The notes under the pieces: generated by a model
What the model saw: only the letters and a program-made list of their open reading frames with translations
What the model was told of the DNA's origin: nothing
Databases searched by the model: none
Part shown: positions 7,428 through 16,200 of the stretch, piece after piece
How the letters are laid out: every line of letters starts with the position of its first letter
Position numbering within the stretch: position 1 is the first letter of the stretch
Translations under genes and position numbers: made by a program
DNA from: Rhodobacteraceae bacterium UBA6273
GTDB taxonomy: Bacteria > Pseudomonadota > Alphaproteobacteria > Rhodobacterales > Rhodobacteraceae
Assembly (NCBI GenBank): GCA_002440625.1
Contig: DJUV01000234.1
Span: 1-46,700, forward strand
Length of the DNA stretch: 46,700 nucleotides
Direction of reading: 5' to 3'

Positions 7428-9458
7428 CTATGGGTCGGCTTCTTCACCCAGATCCTTCAACAGACGTTCGATGCGCGATGCTGTGCTCTGATGTCGTTCG
7501 ACCTCTTTAGACCATCCCCGCTCGCGCGCATCTTCAGCAAGTACTAACTCGAGTTTTCTCCGCTCTTGCAGCCGACCAGCGTAAGCTTTGGTCGTGACGA
7601 ACTTGGCGCAGCTGAGATACAGGTCGCATTCGCAAGGTCCCTCCGACGGAAGGCGTAGACAATGGCCAAGTTCGAGCTCAGTCTTGATGAAGTTCGACTT
7701 AAGCCAGTCGATCGCAGCGCATGACAGCTTTCCTGCGCGGATCGCTTTTGCGCCCGGCCCGGCAATCATTTCGCCGGGTCCCAGAACGCTGCGGTAGTCG
7801 CGCAGCACTTCGGCGTCGCTGATCCGTGCGTAGACCATGGACATGTGCGGCGTCTGATGCCCCAAGACGCTCATGATCGTGTGCAACTTGGCACCTCGTT
7901 CGGCGAGTTGCGTGCCCACAGTGTGCCGAAACCGATGGCTGGTAACTATCGGCTTTCCATCTTGATCGACTAGCCCGGCGAGTCTGCACATCTGATTCAG
8001 GGGGTATTGTAGCAAATAGTCTGCCGACATCCGCCCGCTGCGGCGAAAGAAGACATAGCGGACCAAGTCGCCAGTCTTGTCATCCCGGATCGGACGGTCG
8101 TTGGCTTCGAGCCGTCGCTGGATGACTTCGCGCAATACCCTTGCGGCGTCGTCATGCAAAGGCACGAGGCGTTCCCGCATAGTCTTTCCAGCGTGTATCC
8201 GCAGTCGGAAGGTCCCGTCGGGATACTGATCCAGGCAGTCCAAGCGGAGCCGAATGACCTCTCCCCGCCGCGCGCCAGACCAGCGGGCGATCAGGAGCGC
8301 TGCCTTCTGAAACTCACACTCGAGGCTCGGCAGCTGCGCCATAAGGCGCGACAGCTGGTCCTCTGGAATAAACCTTGGCACGCGGTGTGCCAACTTCGGC
8401 AGATCGTTCGGATCAAGAATGGGTCGGGTCGGAAAATTGGGCCAATCCCATGCCGCGCCATCAGACAGGAACTTGGCAACTGTGCCCGCCCTTGCTCGAC
8501 GAGCGTTTATGGACAGTGGCGCGCCGGTGCGTGTTGCAATGTCGAACTGAAGGTGGCGAAGGTAATCGTTGAAAAGCTCAGGATTGATATCAGCAAAGTT
8601 CAAAATGCTGGGCTGCCGGGTAGACAAGTAAGTCACAAAATGCCTCATCGAAACGGCCATGTGATCTACCGTCGGGCGAGCAAGACTGACCCGCTTTCTC
8701 TCAAGCCACCGGTTTGCCCATTCCTGCAGGTCTGGCCTCGGCGAAGCGATCGGCTTGCGCTTGTCTTGGATAATCTGAGGTCGGATGACATCGTTCCCGT
8801 TTTGGAAGAGGAGCAGTTGCAGAACGCGGGTTTTAACCCGCCAGCTGCGCTGAAAGCCTGCCGGGAAGCTTTCTTTCTCGTTTCGGAAGATATGAGTGTC
8901 ATGCCGTGCGGCGAAGGCGTCGACACCTGCGATCATTTCGTCGAGGTGATGCTGGCAAAGATCGCCGAAAGAGCGAACACCCGTGTGCATCGCAAGGCGT
9001 GGCAAAACCACGCGGAGCGCTGCTTGCACGCCGGTTGCGGAATAGCCAATCTTCGCACTGTCCGCGACCAATGCGTCGAGCCCCTCATAGGCGTTCAATG
9101 GCTCCATCGTCTCCGCCACACGCATGTTCCCGACTGCGAACAGGAAATCGTAGTCCAAGCGGATTCGGTCGGTCATGGCTGCGTAATAGAGATAGCTGCG
9201 TGCCCTAAAGCTGACCGGATAAGTCGGGTGGGCCTGCTTGTCACCATTTAGGCAGCCAATTCTGATGGGCAGGGGAGCAGCGAACCAATCCCTGATATCC
9301 GGCCACCGCTCAATAAACGTGGATCGGTATATCAGCCGCTTGCGGCGAAAACTTTCAGCCATCGGGATGCGCGCCAGAAATGCCGCATAGTCAGCTTCGT
9401 CTGCGTGCTCAAATATGACAGGGCGGTCGGCGTCCGATTTTGGCGATGCATGGGTCAC
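7428..9458 (-). CDS. Tyrosine recombinase, TnpB (Tn554-type) like
   Basis: A 676-residue site-specific recombinase with an unusually long N-terminal region (about 400 residues). A tyrosine-recombinase catalytic domain follows: arginine in SGARRGEVIRLRL, lysine in HAGKTMRERLVPL, HRFRHT for the H-x-x-R pair, LGHQTPHMSMVYARI for the second histidine and the tyrosine nucleophile. After it comes a Cys-containing tail (CECDLYLSCAKF). The GTG at 9458 was chosen as start because it overlaps the stop of the upstream recombinase gene by four bases; the frame stays open for 70 more codons but those overlap that gene. Size, order and tail fit TnpB of Tn554-like transposons. Confidence 0.85.
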   Translation of the reverse strand: MTHASPKSDADRPVIFEHADEADYAAFLARIPMAESFRRKRLIYRSTFIERWPDIRDWFAAPLPIRIGCLNGDKQAHPTYPVSFRARSYLYYAAMTDRIRLDYDFLFAVGNMRVAETMEPLNAYEGLDALVADSAKIGYSATGVQAALRVVLPRLAMHTGVRSFGDLCQHHLDEMIAGVDAFAARHDTHIFRNEKESFPAGFQRSWRVKTRVLQLLLFQNGNDVIRPQIIQDKRKPIASPRPDLQEWANRWLERKRVSLARPTVDHMAVSMRHFVTYLSTRQPSILNFADINPELFNDYLRHLQFDIATRTGAPLSINARRARAGTVAKFLSDGAAWDWPNFPTRPILDPNDLPKLAHRVPRFIPEDQLSRLMAQLPSLECEFQKAALLIARWSGARRGEVIRLRLDCLDQYPDGTFRLRIHAGKTMRERLVPLHDDAARVLREVIQRRLEANDRPIRDDKTGDLVRYVFFRRSGRMSADYLLQYPLNQMCRLAGLVDQDGKPIVTSHRFRHTVGTQLAERGAKLHTIMSVLGHQTPHMSMVYARISDAEVLRDYRSVLGPGEMIAGPGAKAIRAGKLSCAAIDWLKSNFIKTELELGHCLRLPSEGPCECDLYLSCAKFVTTKAYAGRLQERRKLELVLAEDARERGWSKEVERHQSTASRIERLLKDLGEEADP

Positions 9459-10426
9459 AGACCCTCTCCGTCCGTTGTTTGTGAAGGACGGTCCAGCCCC
9501 AAGGCGTGTCGATACTCGGCGACCACCACGGCGTCGGAAACCCTTGTGTAAATTCTGGTCGATTCCGGCGAGGCATGACCCAATCGCTTCTGTAGTGTCA
9601 GTTCTCGCATCCCTGCCTCCCACATGCGCGTCGCATGGGTGTGGCGAAGGGCGTGCGGTGTCATCCACGGCTCACGGATCTCGGCGCGCTCACATGCGCG
9701 AGCGAAAAGTCGCGCCAGCGAAGAATAGGACAGCGGTTCTTGACGGTTTACGCCTGTGCCGCCGAGCAGGAACACGAAAGGAGCGTCAGCATCACCCGGC
9801 CGTTCGTGCATGACGTATGTGTTCAGCGTTTCCAGTGTCTCGCCATCATGCAAATCGACTACGCGCTCGACGCGAGACTTTGATCGCGCGCCCTTTGGAT
9901 GATCATCGCGGCAGCGCACAAAGATGCGTCTGCGCCCGTAGCCTATATCGGTGAGATGCAACCCGAGAACTTCTCCGGGGCGCAGGCCTCCGTTCAGCAT
10001 CAGTAATACTAGGCTGCGATCTCGGAGATTGCGCGTGGCGGCCAATAGGCCTTCGACCTGTTGCTGACTCATCGGTCTTGGAAGCCGCTGCATGGTCTTG
10101 AGGCGCAATTCTCTGACCTCAGACCTCTGCCGTGAAATCCCTGTCAGAAACGGCCTGTGCCTGTCGCTCACCCGCCAGGATGTTTGATCTTGTTTCTTCA
10201 CGATCGGGTTTGCCCCGCTGAACGCTCCGGTGAAAATCGCCCAACGATAGAAGGCGTCGACCGCCACAAGGGCGCGATTGATCGTGGCGGCCGACAGTCC
10301 TTTTGCAACGGGCGCCCCCTCACTCACCACAAGTCTGATCGAAGTGCTCCGGCGCTTGCGGTTAGCGGGCACTGATCGAAGGTGCCCCAGGAAGGCGACG
10401 GAGAGTTCAGGGGGGGGTGTTTGCAT
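9455..10426 (-). CDS. Tyrosine recombinase, TnpA (Tn554-type) like
   Basis: 323 residues. A core-binding region (LSAATINRALVAVDAFYRWA, about 44-63) precedes a complete catalytic domain: R149 in NGGLRPGEVLGL, H258-x-x-R261 in TPHALRHTHATR, H284 in KRLGHASPEST and Y293 in RIYTRVSD. It overlaps the second recombinase by four bases, so the two are translated together. TnpA of Tn554 is about 360 residues, and here the usual 40-60 N-terminal residues of the core-binding domain seem to be missing. An in-frame stop lies some 90 bases upstream, so the gene may be 5'-truncated or use an unrecognised start. Confidence 0.82.
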   Translation of the reverse strand: MQTPPPELSVAFLGHLRSVPANRKRRSTSIRLVVSEGAPVAKGLSAATINRALVAVDAFYRWAIFTGAFSGANPIVKKQDQTSWRVSDRHRPFLTGISRQRSEVRELRLKTMQRLPRPMSQQQVEGLLAATRNLRDRSLVLLMLNGGLRPGEVLGLHLTDIGYGRRRIFVRCRDDHPKGARSKSRVERVVDLHDGETLETLNTYVMHERPGDADAPFVFLLGGTGVNRQEPLSYSSLARLFARACERAEIREPWMTPHALRHTHATRMWEAGMRELTLQKRLGHASPESTRIYTRVSDAVVVAEYRHALGLDRPSQTTDGEGL

Positions 10427-11126
10427 TTGGCGGATGCAGTCGGTGCCTGCTGCACATGCAGCGCACAGGCATTTTCCGACGTCGGTAGTTCTTTTGTGGC
10501 TTCACGGCCCTGGTGTTTCGACAATTCTTTGCCAAGCGAACATCGGCGCGGCTGTGAGTGGGGCAGGGGGACCAGGGTACACGCCTTGCCGTCAGCTTCT
10601 CACCGAATTGGTCGGGGGAGGTTGAGACCGCAGCCCAGATCGACCGGCATCTTGGCCCAATCGCGGCCAAGTCGTTCGAGGATCGTCTGTTGCTCTGCCC
10701 TCGGTGGGCAGACCAGAACTCAAGGGGGAGCGGTTGCCGCGAGGCAGGAGGGCAGGGGAAACGCACGCAGGCCTGACGGGCTGAGTTGTTTCTCATCGCC
10801 TGTGGTGCCAGCCCTGTCTCTCCTTCCGGGCCTTCAGGGTCGCCTTGATCTCCTCTTCGGTCTCTCTCAGCCCGCGTCCAAACGGCCTCTGGTGATGGGC
10901 TGATCTGCCCGAAGGACGTCTTCGCCTCGACCGCTTCGGCGCAACAGCGTCGTCACAACTTTCTTCCCCTGTCGGTGCGGGCACCGTCATTCCTCGCGCG
11001 GCAAGAAAGTTCCTCCTGTGCTGTCAGGGCCCCAAGGGGCTGCGCCAGCGGTCGCCTCCGGGCTCTTCGATCGCCATCGAGGCCGCAAGGACGCGGGCCC
11101 GAAACAGAGCAAAACGGAGAAAGATC
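10427..11126. other. 700-base stretch without a supported gene
   Basis: It lies between the recombinase pair and the DUF736 gene. Short open frames exist on both strands but none has a recognisable domain or a convincing ribosome site. The left part may hold the end of the Tn554-like element. The right part (from about 10990) is a GC-rich leader to the DUF736 gene containing small hairpins (GCCCC-AAG-GGGC near 11034; TCGAT-CGCC-ATCGA near 11067-11080). It also contains a segment (11060-11099) resembling the leader of the DUF2493 gene at 18891-18930. Confidence 0.5.
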
Positions 11127-11450
11127 ATGGCGACCATCGGCACCTTCAAGAAGACCGGCACCGAATACACCGGCGAAATCTTCACCCTCAGCCTGCAGGC
11201 CAAGGGCGTGCGCCTCGTCCCGACCTCGGGTGCCTCGGGCGAGAACGCCCCCACCCACCGGGTCCTGGTCGGCCGCGCCGAGATCGGCGCCGCCTGGACG
11301 AAGACCTCGAACGAGGGCCGTGCATACCTGGGCCTGAAGCTGGACGATCCGAGCTTCGCCGCCCCGATCTACGCCAACCTCTTCGATGACGAAGACGGCG
11401 AGGGCGCAAGCCTGATCTGGTCCCGCCCCAACACCCGCCGTGGCGACTGA
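11127..11450 (+). CDS. DUF736 family protein
   Basis: 107 residues beginning MATIGTFKKTGTEYTGEIFT, the typical opening of DUF736 proteins, with the central WTKTSNEGRAYLGLKLDDP stretch. The family is common on plasmids and integrative elements of Alphaproteobacteria, usually near conjugation or replication-associated genes. Its function is not established; the small, mostly beta-strand sequence suggests a DNA or protein binding role. A long leader precedes it and a strong terminator follows within 15 bases, so it is probably a single-gene transcript. Confidence 0.9.
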   Translation: MATIGTFKKTGTEYTGEIFTLSLQAKGVRLVPTSGASGENAPTHRVLVGRAEIGAAWTKTSNEGRAYLGLKLDDPSFAAPIYANLFDDEDGEGASLIWSRPNTRRGD

Positions 11451-11464
11451 TCGCCAAAGCAAAA

Positions 11465-11488
11465 GGCCCCGGTCGACAGACCGGGGCC
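11465..11488 (+). terminator. Rho-independent-type terminator after the DUF736 gene
   Basis: GGCCCCGGTC (11465-11474) pairs perfectly with GACCGGGGCC (11479-11488) across a GACA loop, preceded by an A-run and followed by a modestly T-rich stretch. It begins 14 bases after the stop codon. Confidence 0.8.
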
Positions 11489-11591
11489 GAAGGCTTCTTG
11501 TTCGTTCTGACACTCTCAAACAACACTTTGGGCGGAAGGCAGGCTCTAAATGGCGCAGGCGATGAACCGCAGCATGTACGAAGCCGGACCT

Positions 11592-12119
11592 TCAAGGGAC
11601 CAGTGAAAGATCCAATATTGGAGCTTCGACTACGAAGGCGATAGCCCAAAGGCCTGATCGATCGGGTTGACTGGTTCGCGTGCTTCGGACACCGAACACC
11701 TCGCGCGCGGCGTATTCATAGGAAAAAGCCAGGGCGGAAAAGGCAACCTCTCCATGCACATCTCGCAGAACCAATGGAACTTCCACAAGATCGGCAATCC
11801 CGCGCACCAGTACCCGCGAAGCCGTTGAAAAGACAGACATCGCCTCGATCCGGTCCCCGGAGTCATGGTTGCCTGAGATCATCACGACAGCTGCTTCGGT
11901 CTCGTCTGCGACGCGTTTTAGAAAACGATTGAACTGCCGGATCGCCGAACTAGGGGGCGAGGCCCGATCGAAAACATCGCCCGCAATCACGAGGACTTCC
12001 ACCTGCTCGGCCACAAGCGCCTCAACGATCTGGCCCAGGACAACCTCGTGATCCTCTTCAAGGCTAAGTCCGAAGAACTGCCGGCCCAAATGAAGATCTG
12101 CGGTGTGAAGGATTCGCAT
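11592..12119 (-). pseudogene. SbcD/Mre11-like nuclease, C-terminally truncated
   Basis: 175 residues where SbcD proteins usually have 370-420. The N-terminal calcineurin-like phosphoesterase domain is clear: D and H in ILHTADLHLG, VIAGDVFDRA, and N-H-D in MISGNHDSGDR. Similarity to the family fades after about residue 145 (SYEYAAREVF), and the last 25-30 residues look like unrelated sequence read through. Further metal-ligand motifs (the later histidines) and the capping domain are absent, so activity is unlikely. No SbcC/Rad50-like ATPase remains nearby. It is divergent from a WYL regulator, suggesting a lost WYL-controlled operon. Confidence 0.75.
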
Positions 12120-12141
12120 CCAATATATCCATTTTCTAGAC

Positions 12142-12156
12142 GTATAGTTACTGTAT
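12142..12156. promoter_or_regulatory. Putative operator and promoter between sbcD-like and WYL genes
   Basis: GTATAGTTACTGTAT is an imperfect palindrome (11 of 15 symmetric) in the 72 bases between divergent starts. On the minus strand, TTGACT and TACAGT with a 16-base spacer form a plausible promoter for the nuclease gene, with the -10 inside the palindrome. On the plus strand TATAGT (12143-12148) resembles a -10 box. A WYL regulator bound here could control both genes. Confidence 0.45.
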
Positions 12157-12191
12157 GGACTTCGCGCGGTGAGTCAAGTAGTCTTCGAAAT

Positions 12192-12983
12192 ATGAGCTTC
12201 GCTGACCTCAAGCACGCGCAACGCGAACGGATCCTCTTCTTGGATCAATGCCTTACCTGGAGAGGTCAGGCGAACCGCAGGGACTTGATACAGCGCTTCG
12301 GTATCTCGACAGCACAGGCAGCTGTCGACTTTCGAACCTATCTTTCGCTGACGCAGACCCCACCGGTGTATGACGCCACCGAGAAAACCTACTTCTCGAG
12401 CGGTTGCCACAGAGCACTGTCTGATGTCGGCCCCGAACAGGTCTTTGACATGCTTGGTGACGCGACTGCCTCCCTTGGCGCGAGTATACCGCTGCCCAAT
12501 CGCGTGATGGATTCAGCCGTTATCGCGCAGCTCTATCGCGCGATGAGACGCGAACAAGATATTCAAGTCACCTACACTTCGATGAGTAGCGGCCTCTCCG
12601 AGCCGCAGTGGATCAGCCCGGTGCGCTTTCATTTCGACGGAGAAGCCATTCACCTTCGGGCTTGGAGCCATAAACATGAGGCGTATCGCGACTACCTTCC
12701 GATCCGAATGTTGAAACAAGACGCTATCACAACACGGGATAGATCTTCTCCGCTGCCATTCGACCTAGACTGGCACAGACTTGTGCGCTTGTGGATACGT
12801 CCGCGTTCAGACCTCTCGGACGCGCAGGCGCGTGTTGTCCGATTGGAATATGGCTTTCAGGACAGATCTCACATTATGGTCGAAACTCGGAAGGCATTAG
12901 TGTTCTATGTCATCAGGCGATGGCGTCTCAATGAGGAAAAAGCACGGCTCGAGTTGGAAAAAACTGAAGAATTGGACGCCTGA
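12192..12983 (+). CDS. WYL-domain transcriptional regulator
   Basis: 263 residues. The N-terminal part (about 5-75) is a winged-helix type DNA-binding region (QRERILFLDQCLTWRGQANR, then RFGISTAQAAVDFRTYL). The middle has a WYL-like fold around residues 115-195 (VTYTSMSS, WISPVRFHFDGEAIHLRAWS, YRDYLPIRM). A C-terminal extension (about 200-263) resembles the WCX region. This architecture matches BrxR/CapW-type regulators, often found beside antiphage genes. The divergent neighbour is a truncated SbcD-like nuclease, so this regulator may have lost its target operon. The start at 12192 keeps the preceding dyad outside the gene. Confidence 0.85.
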   Translation: MSFADLKHAQRERILFLDQCLTWRGQANRRDLIQRFGISTAQAAVDFRTYLSLTQTPPVYDATEKTYFSSGCHRALSDVGPEQVFDMLGDATASLGASIPLPNRVMDSAVIAQLYRAMRREQDIQVTYTSMSSGLSEPQWISPVRFHFDGEAIHLRAWSHKHEAYRDYLPIRMLKQDAITTRDRSSPLPFDLDWHRLVRLWIRPRSDLSDAQARVVRLEYGFQDRSHIMVETRKALVFYVIRRWRLNEEKARLELEKTEELDA

Positions 12984-13209
12984 AACCGCCTTGCAAGAAA
13001 GAGGTGCAATGAGGGCTTGCTGCATCGACCTTCATTGTATGCGGCAGTTAGTGCTTCAAATCTCTAAGACCTTGATCTGCGAAGCCGGGCACCTCCCGGC
13101 GTGACGCCGGGACCGCGCTCTGGTCCTTCGGACTGGAGCCTGCCGGGGCAGTCTCCCCCCATTCGGGCGACGATCCTTGGGCCGCGAAGAGGGAGAGGGG
13201 TGCCGGGGC

Positions 13210-13267
13210 GGGTCAGGTCCGGCGGGTGAGAGAGAGCGCTGATCGGGCCTGACCCGTTCCCGCTCTC
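13210..13267 (+). promoter_or_regulatory. Pseudoknot-like leader of the strawberry-notch gene
   Basis: GGGTCAGGTCC (13210-13220) pairs with GGGCCTGACCC (13245-13255) at 10 of 11 positions. Inside that loop, GAGAGCG (13232-13238) can pair with CGCTCTC (13261-13267) beyond the stem, giving an interlocked, pseudoknot-type arrangement. The second arm ends two bases before the TTGAGGA ribosome site of the gene at 13282. The pairing is visible; a role in translation control is inferred. Confidence 0.4.
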
Positions 13268-13281
13268 TTGAGGATTTCCCG

Positions 13282-16200
13282 ATGAACGACCTTTCCCCGG
13301 CGACCATGGCGCAAGCGTCGGTCGCCCCGGCTTCTGTCATCCTGACCGCGGCTGAAATGCTGCTGCCCTTGCTCGAACGCGGGCAGCGCGTCGACGCCGC
13401 CATGCTGCGCACGGCCATGGAAAACGCCTTCGGCGCTTCTGATGCCTCCGGCCTCTGGGACTGGAAGACGGCGTACGAGGCCTGCGAGGCCGCGACCGTC
13501 CTGTTCCTGCGGAAATACGGCCGCGCCATCTTTCGCCAGTCGGGTACGCCCACGGCGCGACTAGCCGCCCTGTCGAAGATCGCGGGCCTTCTGCCCAGTC
13601 ACACGCGCCGGTCTGAGGAAAGCCAGAAGCTGCAACAATTTTCCACGCCGGTTCCGCTTGGGCTTGCCGCGCTGACGGCAGCAGCGATCACACCCGACGA
13701 CGTTGTGCTGGAGCCATCAGCCGGAACCGGCCTTCTCGCCATCCTTGCCGAAATCTCCGGCGGGCGCCTGATCCTCAATGAACTTGCCGACACCCGGGCT
13801 GACCTCATCTCCTCCCTCTTCCCGGCCCGTTCTGTCACCCGCTTCGACGCGGCACAGATCCATGACCATCTGGATCCCGGCGCGGTACCCTCCGTCGTCC
13901 TGATGAACCCGCCCTTCTCCGCGATGGCGAATGTCACCGGTAAAGTTCAGGACGCCGCGTTCCGACACATCGCTTCAGCGCTGGCGCGGCTTGCCCCGGG
14001 CGGGCGGCTTGCGACGATCACCGGCGCGGGGTTGGGCCCCGACATGCCCGTCTGGCGCGATGCCTTCGTCCGGCTGCAGGAACGCGGGACCGTCGTGTTT
14101 TCGGCTGCGATCGACGGTTCGGTCTATGCAAGGCATGGCACGACGTTTCCGACGCGGCTGACCGTGATCGACAAGATTCCTGCCGCCGACCCTTCTCTGT
14201 TCCCGGCCTCGCCCGGCATGGCGCCAGATGTCGCGACCCTGCTCGGCTGGATCGCCGACCATGTGCCACCGCGCCTGTCGGTGGATTTGCCGAAGCCGCC
14301 GTCGCCACCCTCTGCGGCGCGCTCAGTCCGAGGCTATCTCGCTCGTGCAAGCGCGGCCGCGGCAATACGCAAACCCACCGTCGCGCTGGCGGCCCTCGAG
14401 CTCGCTTACGAGGCCGTCGATGCAATGCCGGCCGATGCCGCCCGTTTGTCGGATGCCATTTATGAAGAATACGGCCTGCAATCGATCCGGATTCCCGGCG
14501 CGGTCCCGCATCCGACCAAGCTGGTACAATCCTCCGCCATGGCCTCGGTCGCGCCGCCGCGCCCGACCTATCGGCCGATGCTGCCTGCCGATATTTGTGG
14601 CCGGCTTTCCGATGCCCAGCTTGAGACGGTGATCTACGCCGGTGAGGCCCATTCCGACCACCTCGCCGGAAGCTGGACCGTGGACGTGACCTTCGACACC
14701 GTCAGCGCAGCGGCCGACGGCACTTCAGGTTCGGTCCGCTTCCGCCGCGGCTTCATGCTTGGGGATGGCACCGGGGCAGGGAAGGGCCGCCAGTCCGCCG
14801 GGATCATCCTCGACAACTGGCTGCGCGGTCGGCGCAAGGCGGTCTGGATCTCGAAATCCGACAAGCTGATCGAGGACGCGCAGCGCGACTGGTCGGCGCT
14901 TGGCCAGGAACGGCTCCTTGTGACGCCGCTGTCGCGCTTCGCCCAAGGCAAGCCGATCACGCTGTCGGAAGGCATTCTCTTCAGCACCTATGCAACACTG
15001 CGCTCGGATGATCGCGGCGAGAAGGTCTCACGCGTCCGCCAGATCGTGGACTGGCTCGGCCACGACTTCGATGGCGTCATCATTTTCGATGAAAGCCACG
15101 CCATGCAAAATGCGGGCGGCGGCAAGGGCGAGCGTGGCGATAATGAGCCCTCGCAGCAGGGCAGGGCGGGCCTGCGCTTGCAGCACGCTTTGCCGGATGC
15201 CCGCGTGGTCTATGTCTCGGCCACAGGGGCCACAACTGTGCATAATCTCGCGTATGCGCAGCGGCTCGGCCTCTGGGGTGGCGAGGATTTCCCTTTCGCG
15301 ACCCGGGCCGAATTCGTCGAGGCCATCGAGGCCGGGGGCGTTGCGGCCATGGAAGTGCTGGCGCGCGATCTCCGAGCCCTCGGCCTCTATACCGCGCGAT
15401 CGCTCTCCTACGACGGTGTCGAATACGAGCTTGTCGAGCATCAGCTGACCGAGGAGCAGCGCCGCATCTATGATGCTTACGCGGGTGCCTTCGCGGTGAT
15501 CCACAACAACCTTGATGCGGCGATGGAGGCGGCCAACATCACTGGGTCGGACGGCACGCTGAACCGCCAGGCCAAGTCGGCAGCACGCTCGGCCTTTGAA
15601 TCCGCTAAGCAGCGCTTCTTTGGCCACTTGCTGACCTCGATGAAAACTCCGACCCTAATCCGCTCCATCACCGCCGATCTGGACGCGGGCCATGCCGCCG
15701 TCATCCAGATCGTCTCAACCGGCGAGGCATTGATGGAACGGCGCCTCGCCGAAATCCCGACCGACGAATGGAATGACCTGACGATGGATGTCACTCCGAG
15801 GGAGTACGTAGGTTCGTACCTCCAGCATTCCTTTCCGGTGCAACTTTATGAGCCCTTCACCGATGGCGAGGGCAACCTGACATCGCGTCCGGTGTTCCGC
15901 GATGGCCAGCCTGTTGAATGCCGCGAGGCCGTCGCCCGGCGCGATGAGATGCTGGAACACTTGGGATCGCTACCGCCCGTCCCGGGTGCGCTCGATCAGG
16001 TGATCCAGCATTTCGGGACGGAGGTAGTGGCGGAAGTCACGGGTCGTTCCCGCCGCATCATCCGCAAGGGCGAAGGCCCTACGGCGCGGCTGGCGGTCGA
16101 GACTCGCGCGCCCTCGGCCAATCTCGCGGAAACGTCCGCCTTCATGGATGACCAGAAGCGCGTGCTGATCTTCTCCGATGCCGGGGGCACCGGGCGCAGC

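Noticed and set aside
8154..9251. 365-codon open frame on the plus strand
   Set aside because: Antisense to the TnpB-like recombinase, whose catalytic motifs are clear.
10793..10990. 65-codon minus-strand frame ending in a basic, helical stretch
   Set aside because: It looks mildly protein-like, but has no ribosome site, no recognisable family and lies in a decayed region; not strong enough to call.
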